DNA of 10,407 nt from VBAT01 sp036520835 (GTDB lineage Bacteria > Bacteroidota > Bacteroidia > Chitinophagales > Chitinophagaceae): contig DATDIX010000055.1 in NCBI GenBank assembly GCA_036520835.1, positions 1 through 10,407 of the forward strand. The letters run 5' to 3'. Position numbers and translations under genes: made by a program. Every line of letters begins with the position of its first letter. Positions within the stretch are counted from its first letter, which is position 1. Under the pieces are notes generated by a model that saw only the letters and a program-made list of their open reading frames with translations, did no database searches and had not been told where the DNA came from. Shown here piece by piece: positions 1 to 7,157 of the stretch.

Positions 1-1
1 T

Positions 2-355
2 TACAAAAGAATGTTCGAGGATGAGCTGGTAAAAAGAAAACAATTTGCTTACCCGCCTTATACCCGCATGATACTGCTGACCTTTAAACATAAAATCAGG
101 GAGGTGGTGGAAAGCGCCGCTATGCATTTTGCTGATGCATTAAAGAATAAGTATGGAAACTATATTGTAGGTCCTGCCGAACCTGTTATCAACCGCATCC
201 GTAACCAATACTTAATAGAATTGCTGCTGAAGCTGCCCAAAGACCGTAAGTTTATTATGCAATGCAAAAAGGACGTTCTGGAACAGGTGGCGATCCTGCA
301 CAGTGAAACAAGATTCAGAAGCGTAGTGATCGTGCCGGATGTGGATGTGGTGTAA
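2..355 (+). CDS. priA: Primosomal protein N' (PriA), C-terminal fragment
   Basis: This is the 3' end of a gene cut by the left edge of the window; the frame is open from base 2 and the first methionine at base 11 is internal. PriA is a superfamily 2 DNA helicase that recognises stalled replication forks and reloads the replisome. The visible part corresponds to the extreme C-terminal domain. Its telltale signs are the RKQFAYPPYTRMI stretch, which follows the helicase core in PriA proteins, the VGPAEPVINRIRNQY segment (the family pattern is GP.p..i.ri...yR), and a final VIVPDVDVV, the usual PriA ending (.vDVdP...). The helicase motifs and zinc-binding cysteines lie outside the window. It converges with the response regulator gene on the other strand, with 46 bases between stop codons. 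The family call is firm; nothing in the visible part looks broken. Confidence 0.93.
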   Translation, partial: YKRMFEDELVKRKQFAYPPYTRMILLTFKHKIREVVESAAMHFADALKNKYGNYIVGPAEPVINRIRNQYLIELLLKLPKDRKFIMQCKKDVLEQVAILHSETRFRSVVIVPDVDVV

Positions 356-401
356 AGTTTAGCGGGGACGTTTTGCCACGTATTTATGTACTCCGATATG
401 T

Positions 402-1100
402 TTAAGCTGTTCGCAGCTTTTCCAGCAATTCTGCTTTGTTTGATTTTGATACGGGAATGCTGGCACCGTTGATGCTGATGTTATTGTCGGTAAGCTGGCT
501 GATCTTTCTTACATTGACGATATAGGAACGGTGCACTTTTAAAAAATTTTCTTTGCTTACGGTGTCTTCCACTGCCCTCAGCGTGCTGTGTGCAATATAG
601 GTTTTATCAGGCGTTACATATTTTACATAGTCCCCCATGCCTTCAACATATAAAATATCATTATAGGCAAGACGTACATAGTTGCCATTGCTCTTAATAA
701 CAATATCTTTTTTGAAGCTTTCGTCCAGTATCGACTGATTTTTTTTGTGGGCTTCTTCCGCTTTGTTCAAGGCATCAAGAAAGCGGTTGTATTCAACCGG
801 TTTTCTTAAAAAATCTGTTACGTTATATTCAAACGCAGTAAAGGCATAGTCAGTTTTGGAGGTGGTCATAATAACGATGGGCATATAGGAGAGATGGTCC
901 AGCATCTGGAAACCGTTGATGCCGGGCATTTCCACATCTAAGAATATAACTTCCACTTCATTTCTTTCCAGGTAGGAAATGGCATCAGTCGCATTAGAGA
1001 AGGCGCCTTTTACCTCTGCCCGGGCAGATTTCCCGCAGAACTTTTTCAGGAAATTCCTGGATAACAGTTCATCATCAACTATGACACAATTCAGTTTCAT
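402..1100 (-). CDS. LytTR-family (LytR/AlgR) response regulator
   Basis: A 232-residue two-domain response regulator and the only DNA-binding output protein in the signalling block. Residues 3-120 are a receiver domain: acidic pocket D9-D10, phospho-acceptor D55 in FLDVEMP, switch threonine T80, and K100-P101 in the conserved RKP. Residues about 128-230 form a LytTR DNA-binding domain, recognised from IVIKSNGNYVRL, the ILYVEGMGDYV strand, LRAVEDTV and the FLKVHRSYIVN signature. LytTR proteins bind pairs of short direct repeats through a beta-fold rather than a helix-turn-helix. The ATG at 1100 overlaps the stop of the upstream HPt gene (ATGA), implying one transcript and coupled translation. 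Its phosphate probably comes from the adjacent HPt proteins, as no simple non-hybrid kinase is present. All receiver residues needed for phosphorylation are intact. Target genes cannot be read from the sequence. Confidence 0.95.
   Translation of the reverse strand: MKLNCVIVDDELLSRNFLKKFCGKSARAEVKGAFSNATDAISYLERNEVEVIFLDVEMPGINGFQMLDHLSYMPIVIMTTSKTDYAFTAFEYNVTDFLRKPVEYNRFLDALNKAEEAHKKNQSILDESFKKDIVIKSNGNYVRLAYNDILYVEGMGDYVKYVTPDKTYIAHSTLRAVEDTVSKENFLKVHRSYIVNVRKISQLTDNNISINGASIPVSKSNKAELLEKLRTA
404..421 (+). terminator. Possible weak terminator hairpin between convergent priA and the LytTR gene
   Basis: A perfect 6-bp stem, AAGCTG (404-409) with CAGCTT (414-419), encloses a TTCG loop and is followed by only two more T residues. 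It lies 49 bases after the priA stop and inside the last codons of the convergent regulator gene. It could help end priA transcripts, but the stem has only three G-C pairs and the T tract is short, so the call is weak. Confidence 0.3.
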
Positions 1101-1471
1101 ACAGTATGGTCTTTCATTCTCATCAGTTCATTTTCGACAAGCAGAAATGATGCTTCAATTTCTTTGAACAATGCTGAGCAGCCCGGTTCGATTTCGCCGG
1201 TATTTGATGCTGCATCACAGGCGGCAATGATCATTTCTGTTCTTTCCGTCAACGCAGTCAGCCCTACAAAACTAAACGTTGGCTTGATTTTATGAAGCTT
1301 TTGCCGGATTTTTTTCACATCGTTTTGCCCATAATCGTTTTTTATGGCTTCAAATTCCTTTTTTGTTTCTGAAAGAAATCCTTCGAACACTTCCTGTGCA
1401 TATTCAAGGTCATCTCCATAGAGCGATTGCAGGAATGTTTGGTCAAGCTCATTATTAAATGCAAATACCAT
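1097..1471 (-). CDS. Histidine phosphotransfer (HPt) protein, upstream partner of the LytTR regulator
   Basis: A 124-residue stand-alone protein read as an HPt four-helix bundle. HPt proteins carry phosphate from the receiver of a hybrid kinase to a response regulator. The likely phospho-acceptor is H60 in KLHKIKPTFSFVG. The usual HPt signature is HxxKG followed by a glycine about ten residues after the histidine; here K63 (+3) and G70 (+10) are kept, but the +4 glycine is replaced by P64. It starts at the ATG at 1471 and its stop overlaps the start of the LytTR gene by four bases. It diverges from a hybrid kinase 139 bases away. It is paralogous to the HPt at 6795-7157: both share LQSLYGD near the N-terminus and align without gaps up to the histidine. 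The fold assignment rests on motif, length and context. Confidence 0.82.
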   Translation of the reverse strand: MVFAFNNELDQTFLQSLYGDDLEYAQEVFEGFLSETKKEFEAIKNDYGQNDVKKIRQKLHKIKPTFSFVGLTALTERTEMIIAACDAASNTGEIEPGCSALFKEIEASFLLVENELMRMKDHTV

Positions 1472-1509
1472 GATAAGTAATTTTACTCTTTTGGGAATAG
1501 TAAAATAAC

Positions 1510-1533
1510 GAAACTCGGGTTTTTTCTAGTTTC
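1510..1533. promoter_or_regulatory. Inverted repeat in the divergent HPt/kinase promoter region
   Basis: GAAACT (1510-1515) is mirrored exactly by AGTTTC (1528-1533), with a 12-base centre, inside the 139-base spacer between the two divergent start codons. Such a palindrome could be an operator for either gene. Six-base arms can occur by chance in AT-rich DNA, so this is only a candidate. Confidence 0.25.
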
Positions 1534-1545
1534 TATTATACTAAA

Positions 1546-1564
1546 ACAGTTCTTTAACGTTTAT
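1546..1564 (+). promoter_or_regulatory. Candidate LytTR half-sites upstream of the hybrid kinase
   Basis: Two nine-base words resemble the published LytTR half-site [TA][AC][CA]GTTN[AG][TG]. AACGTTTAT (1556-1564) fits at all nine positions and ACAGTTCTT (1546-1554) at eight. They are in direct repeat, ten bases start to start, one helical turn apart. Classical LytTR pairs are spaced about two turns apart, so the spacing is unusual. Their place 47-65 bases before the kinase start, beside the LytTR operon, makes autoregulation plausible but unproven. Confidence 0.3.
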
Positions 1565-1610
1565 ATTTATTTGATATTGTGAATTATAAAACTGATATCC
1601 TGTAAACCCT

Positions 1611-3758
1611 ATGCAGTATACACCACCAACTGCTTTTCAGTTCATTAAAAACAGGTCAAATGAACTATTTGACTGGTTCTCACCTGACAAGTACCTGGGA
1701 GGGGATTCTTTTGAGGGCCGGCTTCGTTCTTACCAGACAACTGCGTTTGTTGTTTTTTTCATCTGTTCTTTTGTTAATTTTCTCTGTCTCTTACACTACA
1801 GTTATATCATCACTTCTGTTTCCTGTTTTTATCTCATTTTAGTAAGACACATACTTGAGCGTAACAAGCCGCGGACGGCCTATGCACTTTTATTACTTTG
1901 TTTTAATATTTCATTGATACTGCTTGTGTATGCCGAAGGATTGAGTTCAGGTGTATATCTTTTTTTCTTTCCCTGTATCATTAGTTTTGCCTTCCTGTCA
2001 GATTTTTCCAGCAAATGGAATACGCAGCTAACTTATGCTGTTTGTATTGGTTCATTTGTGTTCAGTATTTTCATTACACCTGACCACAGTACACTTCAGC
2101 CAATGTCCGAAAGAATGTATAGCCTGAAATTTGGTCTTAATACTTTTCTTACTTTTCTCTTTGCAGGATGGATGTCCTTTTCACTGGCAAGAGAAAACCA
2201 CCGGAAGCAGGCAGTACTAAAAAGTAAAGAGGCGTTCCTGAATACTATATTCAACAGTTCTCAGCATGGTGTGGTTATCGTGAATATAGAGAATGGGCTA
2301 ATAAGTAATCACAATATCCAGATGGGTCCTCTTTTTGATATTGGGGCAGACCAGACGCTGGTCGGCATCCCGGCCCGCAGTTTGTTCCATGAATTATCAC
2401 AGGATGGCGGGGATGAACTCCAAATGCAGATGTATAAGCCGATGGAGAACTGGGAAGGGGAGCTTACCTGTATCCGGTTGGATGGTTCCGCCTTTCCTGG
2501 ACAGATCCGCATTACCGGGTTTAAATATAACAGGAGAGCCTATAAGAAACTTACTATAACGGATATTACAGACAGGAAGCAAATGTTAAATGACCTGCAG
2601 GTAGCGAAGAACAAAGCTGAAGAATCTGCTGCCGTAAAAACACAGTTCCTTTCCAATATGAGCCATGAATTGAGGACTCCTTTGAATGGCATTATCGGAG
2701 CTACCAACCTGCTTCTGCAGGAGAAGTATCTTTCTTCCCAGAGTGAGCAGCTCAATATTTTGAAGTTTTCTTCAGAGCATATGCTTAGTCTTATTAATGA
2801 TATACTCGATCTTAGTAAACTGGAAGCCCATAAAGTAAGCCTGGAAAGAATACCTGTTGATATCCCTAAATTTATTAATACAGTAGCGTCAACATTCGGA
2901 AATCAGTTTAAAGATAAAAACCTGGCTTTCGATGTTATAATTGATGATAACCTTAAACGGGCTGTCATAACAGATCCTACCCGTTTGAACCAGGTATTGA
3001 CTAATCTTCTTTCGAATGCCCTGAAATTTACTTTGTACGGAGGAGTGAAATTAGAAGTAAAAGCCCTCTCAGTAAAAAGTGAAAGTAATCATATTGAGTT
3101 CAGCGTTTCAGATACCGGCATAGGCATCAGCGATGAAAAAAAGAAACGGATATTTAAACAGTTTACCCAGGCGGACGAAAAAACGACGCGGAAATACGGG
3201 GGAACGGGCCTCGGGCTTACTATCAGCAAAAAATTAGTAGAACTAATGGGAGGGGAACTCCGGGTGGACAGCAGGCATAATAAAGGGAGTAAATTTTATT
3301 TCAGTATTATGGTTCCGGTTCACACGGGCAAGGATAAAGTTTATGTATCAGATAAAACACCGATAGATAATGTCAAGCTGAAAGGGCTAAAAGTACTGAT
3401 AGCCGAGGATAACCCGATCAATATGATGATCGCATCAAGATTTCTCGACAAATGGGGTGTCAATTATTCCAAGGCGAAGAATGGGGCCGAAGCAGTTTCG
3501 CTTTTTGAGGAGAATGATTTCGACGTGATTTTAATGGATCTCGAAATGCCCGAGATGGATGGATACAGCGCATTAAATGAAATACGCAAGACCAATGCAG
3601 ATATACCCGCTATTGCTTTTACGGCAGCTGTTTTTGAGAACATGCGGGAAAAGCTTACAGCCAGTGGCTTTAACGACTACATCCAGAAACCCTTTCAACC
3701 AGAAGATCTTCACCTGCGGCTAACAAAATTTTCCGGTGGACTTTCTGAAAGAGCATAA
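1611..3758 (+). CDS. Hybrid sensor histidine kinase (6TM-PAS-HisKA-HATPase-REC), kinase 1
   Basis: A 715-residue inner-membrane hybrid kinase. Residues about 44-192 hold six hydrophobic segments joined by short loops, with no large periplasmic sensor domain, so the signal is probably sensed within the membrane or by the PAS-like region at about 205-325. The HisKA domain carries H352 in FLSNMSHELRTPLNG. The ATPase domain shows the N box (N465, N469), G1 box DTGIGIS (from D501), F box IFKQFTQ and G2 box GGTGLG (530-535). A C-terminal receiver (about 593-710) has E599-D600, phospho-acceptor D643 in LMDLEMP, T671 and K693. All catalytic residues are present. The receiver implies passage of phosphate through an HPt protein, and one is encoded divergently next door together with a LytTR regulator. 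It is paralogous to kinase 2 at 4360-6477; both have an N(K/R)PR motif after the second membrane segment. Confidence 0.95.
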   Translation: MQYTPPTAFQFIKNRSNELFDWFSPDKYLGGDSFEGRLRSYQTTAFVVFFICSFVNFLCLLHYSYIITSVSCFYLILVRHILERNKPRTAYALLLLCFNISLILLVYAEGLSSGVYLFFFPCIISFAFLSDFSSKWNTQLTYAVCIGSFVFSIFITPDHSTLQPMSERMYSLKFGLNTFLTFLFAGWMSFSLARENHRKQAVLKSKEAFLNTIFNSSQHGVVIVNIENGLISNHNIQMGPLFDIGADQTLVGIPARSLFHELSQDGGDELQMQMYKPMENWEGELTCIRLDGSAFPGQIRITGFKYNRRAYKKLTITDITDRKQMLNDLQVAKNKAEESAAVKTQFLSNMSHELRTPLNGIIGATNLLLQEKYLSSQSEQLNILKFSSEHMLSLINDILDLSKLEAHKVSLERIPVDIPKFINTVASTFGNQFKDKNLAFDVIIDDNLKRAVITDPTRLNQVLTNLLSNALKFTLYGGVKLEVKALSVKSESNHIEFSVSDTGIGISDEKKKRIFKQFTQADEKTTRKYGGTGLGLTISKKLVELMGGELRVDSRHNKGSKFYFSIMVPVHTGKDKVYVSDKTPIDNVKLKGLKVLIAEDNPINMMIASRFLDKWGVNYSKAKNGAEAVSLFEENDFDVILMDLEMPEMDGYSALNEIRKTNADIPAIAFTAAVFENMREKLTASGFNDYIQKPFQPEDLHLRLTKFSGGLSERA

Positions 3759-3835
3759 CTATTATTTTAACGAAAAATCAGGTTCATTGACCGATTTTAA
3801 GGCCGAGGGACCGTATTATTGGAGTTTATTTGTGC

Positions 3836-4315
3836 ATGGTTTTGTGTAACGAACTGAAAGATATGATCCGCTTTGGTGACAATTATGCGGAAATAGAAAT
3901 GCCCTACCGGGGCAGTACTATGAATGGTATGCTGCTATGGCTGGACGAGCATTTAATAAAGCAATGGTGGAACCTGAGCGAAGCTAAAATTGAACCTAAA
4001 ACAGGGGGAGTATTTTATCTCAGGTGGCCGGTTAAAGAAGACAGAGGCAGCCGTGTGATATATGGCATATTAGATGAATTAGACACTGAAGCCGGTTCTT
4101 TCAGTGTAAAAAAGATCATCTACATGAATGATGGAACAAAAATGAGCGGTTTTGTGCTGGAGGTTTTGTTTATCAGGTATTCTGAAAGCAACTCTGCAAT
4201 AAAGGTCAGGTTATCTCATCCGCTTGACTCTTCCACAAAAGTTTTTTTTGATAAGTCTGTATTAAAGTCGTGGCCCGGGGCATTAGCGCTCTTCAGGAAA
4301 TTTGTAGAATACTAA
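3836..4315 (+). CDS. SRPBCC (START-like, AHSA1-type) domain protein
   Basis: A protein of about 159 residues read as a single SRPBCC fold, a helix-grip cavity domain that usually binds a hydrophobic ligand. Supporting marks are the early strand AEIEMPYRGS, a tandem WW (44-45), the segment EAKIEPKTGGVFYLRWP (49-65), which matches the AHSA1-type pattern a..ep..GG.f...w, the GILDELD turn, and a C-terminal helix with W146 (SWPGALALFRKF) closing the cavity. The ligand and role are unknown. The start is uncertain: ATG at 3836 is chosen, TTG at 3830 sits better behind a GGAG at 3821, and an ATG at 3863 would still leave the domain complete. It follows kinase 1 by 77 bases on the same strand and could be co-transcribed with it. 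It converges with kinase 2, 44 bases between stops. Confidence 0.75.
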   Translation: MVLCNELKDMIRFGDNYAEIEMPYRGSTMNGMLLWLDEHLIKQWWNLSEAKIEPKTGGVFYLRWPVKEDRGSRVIYGILDELDTEAGSFSVKKIIYMNDGTKMSGFVLEVLFIRYSESNSAIKVRLSHPLDSSTKVFFDKSVLKSWPGALALFRKFVEY

Positions 4316-4359
4316 ATTTTAGTCTTGGCGCAGAAAAGGCTGTTTAAAGGAATCATAAC

Positions 4360-6477
4360 CTATGCTGCCTGGAGAGCGGAGATAATTTTATTATATAATT
4401 CGTCTGGCATAAAAGGTTTTTGTACTACAGAAGTAAACCCCTTATTAACAAGGTAGGTGTTCATATCATCAAAAGCAGCGGCTGTAAGCGCAATAACAGG
4501 CATTTCAGGGAAATGTCCTTTGATAATGGATGCCGATTCGTAGCCGTCCATTACCGGCATATCCAGGTCCATCAGTATTACATCAAATTTATGTTGTTGG
4601 GACAGTTCCACAGCTTCCTGCCCGTTAGAAGCAATAAAAACATTTGCTTTCCATTTTTGGAGAATACGGTTAGCCACCACCTGGTTCACTTTGTTATCTT
4701 CTGCCAATAAGATCTTTATATTGGAAAGGGCATCATTATTCTGAATGTTCGGTATTGTTTTGACAGGTGATATTTTGGATGATTTTGGAAGTTCAATGTC
4801 AAAAAAGAAAACGGATCCTTTTGCGTATTCGCTTTCTACAATTAGTTCTGAGTTCATCAGGCCGAGGATCTTGCCCGCAAGACTAAGCCCCAGGCCGGTT
4901 CCTCCAAAACGCCGGGTAGTATGTTGGTCAGCCTGGCTGAAGCTTTCAAATATTTTACCAATATTTTCTTCTTTGATACCTATGCCTGTATCTGCTACAG
5001 AGAATCTCACTTTGTAGTTTTCTGAAGTGCTGTTGTCCAGTATTTCTGTTTTAAATGTAATACTACCTTTCTCGGTAAACTTAAATGCGTTGCCGAGCAG
5101 GTTTATCAATATCTGGCTAAGCCTTACTTCATCTCCTTTAACGAAAATATCAATTGGTCCAACGGTATCAATATTTAAACGGATCCCTTTTAATTGAGCA
5201 GTGCCGGAAAAGATGGAATGTATCTTATCAATAAAGCGTTTCAGGTTAAAACGTTTGCTTTCCAAAGACGCTTTTCCCGCTTCGATTTTTGCAAAGTCCA
5301 GGATACTATTTACAAGTTGCAGTGTATGTTCCGAAAGGTCCTGCAGGGTTTTTAGGTTATCAAATTGCTTGGGCAGGTATTCTTCGTCCTGCATAATGCG
5401 GGTGATCCCAATAATACCGTTCAGCGGTGTTCTTATTTCATGGCTCATGTTGCTCAGGAATCTTGCTTTGGCCTGGGTGGCGTCTTCTGCCGCCTTTTTT
5501 GCATTTAATAAGACATCTTCTGATTTTTTTCTTTCGGTAATATCCCTGCTCCCAAACCTGGCTCCCTGTATCTTTCCATTTGTATCGTAAACAGGCACTC
5601 CTTTTATTTCAAAGAACTTCCCGTTCAATTCTGTTTCATGCACTATTTCCTCCCCTCTGAGTACTGTATTATATTGCTCTTTGAAAGCAGCAGGCAATTT
5701 TTGCCATAGTTCATGTTTTTTGATATTGACACCTGCTTTAATATCCGTTAAGCCAAACTCCTGCTCGATGGACTTCACATACCGTGTATTTGTTGTTGTC
5801 AGGTTAAAATCATTATCTATACTCCAGACAGCGGCAGATGCATGATCCAATGTGGCCTGCAAATTGATGATTTGTGAAAACAGTTTTTTCTGTTTAGTGA
5901 TATTATCCAGGATCATATAGCCTGCAATAGAAAGAAATAATGCAAATGCTATGCTAATTGTTATTGTTGAGATCAGCATAACAGATTGTTTCGGCCATTC
6001 AGGAAACAGGGGATAGGAATAGTCAAATAATTTTGTAAACAGCGCATATAAAAGCGGGAACAGCACATAAGCGCCGGCAAAGAACTTGTTTTTTGCCAAT
6101 GAAAGTATATGCAAAGCAAAAGGTAAAGAGGCAAAGAGATACAGGTAGGTAAATGTCTCTTTCCGGCTGATATGGTCAAAAACGGCAACGGCCAGATAAG
6201 TAGTCGTGATGAGCCAATGCCTGGCGACCCGGGGCCTGTTATTCTTTACAAGGAAAAAAAACGAAATATAAAGAAGATGGAATATGGCAGTTATTGTCAG
6301 GTATTCAACCACCGGAACTTCGACGAAAACAGCTATTGCAGTGCTGTGTATAAAATAAGTGAGGTATGATACCAGCCATATCATATTGGCGTATTCAACC
6401 TGCCGTGTACTGTCTTCCTGCAGGTGGTTACAGCCGTTTGATCTGATATATGTAATGACTTGCAGAAGGTGGTTCAA
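4360..6477 (-). CDS. Hybrid sensor histidine kinase (6TM-PAS-HisKA-HATPase-REC), kinase 2
   Basis: A 705-residue hybrid kinase with the same plan as kinase 1. Six membrane segments lie within about 30-190, with an RPRVARHW motif after the second. A PAS domain (about 205-318) ends in GSRDITERKKSED, the usual PAS-to-kinase junction, followed by a coiled linker. HisKA has H346 in FLSNMSHEIRTPLNG. The ATPase domain has N463 in the N box, DTGIGIK from D496, IFESFSQAD, and GGTGLG (525-530). The receiver has E593-D594, D637 in LMDLDMP, T665 and K687, so all catalytic residues are present. The start is a TTG at 6477, with no in-frame ATG between it and an upstream stop. The next ATG (M32) would leave almost nothing before the first membrane segment, whereas kinase 1 has about 40 residues there, so TTG is preferred. 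It diverges from the second HPt gene. Confidence 0.94.
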   Translation of the reverse strand: MNHLLQVITYIRSNGCNHLQEDSTRQVEYANMIWLVSYLTYFIHSTAIAVFVEVPVVEYLTITAIFHLLYISFFFLVKNNRPRVARHWLITTTYLAVAVFDHISRKETFTYLYLFASLPFALHILSLAKNKFFAGAYVLFPLLYALFTKLFDYSYPLFPEWPKQSVMLISTITISIAFALFLSIAGYMILDNITKQKKLFSQIINLQATLDHASAAVWSIDNDFNLTTTNTRYVKSIEQEFGLTDIKAGVNIKKHELWQKLPAAFKEQYNTVLRGEEIVHETELNGKFFEIKGVPVYDTNGKIQGARFGSRDITERKKSEDVLLNAKKAAEDATQAKARFLSNMSHEIRTPLNGIIGITRIMQDEEYLPKQFDNLKTLQDLSEHTLQLVNSILDFAKIEAGKASLESKRFNLKRFIDKIHSIFSGTAQLKGIRLNIDTVGPIDIFVKGDEVRLSQILINLLGNAFKFTEKGSITFKTEILDNSTSENYKVRFSVADTGIGIKEENIGKIFESFSQADQHTTRRFGGTGLGLSLAGKILGLMNSELIVESEYAKGSVFFFDIELPKSSKISPVKTIPNIQNNDALSNIKILLAEDNKVNQVVANRILQKWKANVFIASNGQEAVELSQQHKFDVILMDLDMPVMDGYESASIIKGHFPEMPVIALTAAAFDDMNTYLVNKGFTSVVQKPFMPDELYNKIISALQAA

Positions 6478-6794
6478 AGGATACTCAGTTTATGTAATAT
6501 GTATAACGTTATTTTACGAGTTCAAGTATGTGACAAATATCAAGTGCAGAAATGGTTTTTGGGATGGTTCGGTTGGCAGCGTTTTAATACATATTCTGTA
6601 AATCATTGTATTTGTGTATCTGATTTTTATCTAACATGATAAATCGTAGAAATACATCGTAAAACCCCCTTTGATAGCAAGCAGAAAAGTACTTTCTTGC
6701 ATTGTGTTTATCCGGGAATAACCCTTTTGTTTAAGCAGCAGTTTCACTATCGTCATTTTAAATTAGCGAACTGCATATATAAAGTACGATACCA
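6478..6794. promoter_or_regulatory. 317-base divergent intergenic region between kinase 2 and HPt 2
   Basis: This spacer must hold the promoters of both divergent genes, and no coding region is supported in it. Visible signals are one LytTR-like word AACGTTATT (6505-6513, eight of nine positions), two direct copies of ATCGTA (6643-6648 and 6656-6661, thirteen bases apart) and an inverted copy TACGAT (6785-6790) just before the HPt start. No convincing Bacteroidota promoter (TTTG with TAnnTTTG) could be fixed by eye. The region is long for this window and may be a control point. Confidence 0.5.
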
Positions 6795-7157
6795 ATGAAA
6801 ACGATCCAGATCAGCAAACCAGTTCTGCAAAGCCTTTACGGTGACTGTACAGAAAGTATGGCAGAAGTATTTTCACAGTTCCTCGACTCTCACTCCGAGA
6901 TCAGGGAAAACCTGGTTTCCAGCTATAATTCAGGAAGTATTGAACTGCTCAAGAAATTCTTACATTATCATGGTCCCTCTTTTATGTACCTGGGCATGCC
7001 GGTAATCTCGGATTGTTTCAAAAATCTCGAGGAGAAATGTAAACAGGGTTCCGATCATTCTTCCATTGCCAACGGTTTTAATGTTCTATTGCAGTTTGTA
7101 GACCAGAGCAGGGATATGATCCTGAATGAACTTGCATGCTTTAAAAAGGCTTCTTAA
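6795..7157 (+). CDS. Histidine phosphotransfer (HPt)-like protein 2
   Basis: A 120-residue stand-alone protein paralogous to the HPt at 1097-1471. Both share LQSLYGD near the N-terminus, an EVF..FL helix and the pattern LH...P.F...G, in ungapped register offset by three residues. The presumed phospho-acceptor is H57 in FLHYHGPSFMYLG, with H59 nearby. Relative to the classic HxxKG motif, the +3 lysine is G60 and the +4 glycine is P61, while the later glycine G67 is kept. Loss of the lysine is unusual and may change transfer rate or partner choice. Start is the ATG at 6795. It diverges from kinase 2, mirroring the kinase 1/HPt 1 arrangement, but no response regulator follows. It may feed the LytTR regulator at 402-1100, a distant regulator, or act as a phosphate sink. 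Confidence 0.72.
   Translation: MKTIQISKPVLQSLYGDCTESMAEVFSQFLDSHSEIRENLVSSYNSGSIELLKKFLHYHGPSFMYLGMPVISDCFKNLEEKCKQGSDHSSIANGFNVLLQFVDQSRDMILNELACFKKAS

Noticed and set aside
979..1167. Plus-strand open frame of 62 codons across the HPt 1/LytTR junction
   Set aside because: It is antisense to two well-supported genes and has no domain or upstream signals.
1565..1610. Bacteroidota-type promoter (TTTG at 1570 with a TAnnTTTG-like TATCCTG at 1596) for kinase 1
   Set aside because: The spacing is too long and the -7 match is poor, so it was not listed as a promoter.
4420..5590. Several plus-strand open frames of 90-129 codons opposite kinase 2
   Set aside because: They are antisense to strongly conserved HisKA, ATPase and receiver motifs of the minus-strand kinase and show no recognisable domain.
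6172..6601. Two plus-strand open frames (65 and 80 codons) over the 5' end of kinase 2 and the divergent spacer
   Set aside because: They are mostly antisense to the membrane domain of kinase 2; the part in the spacer is AT-rich with no protein-like features.
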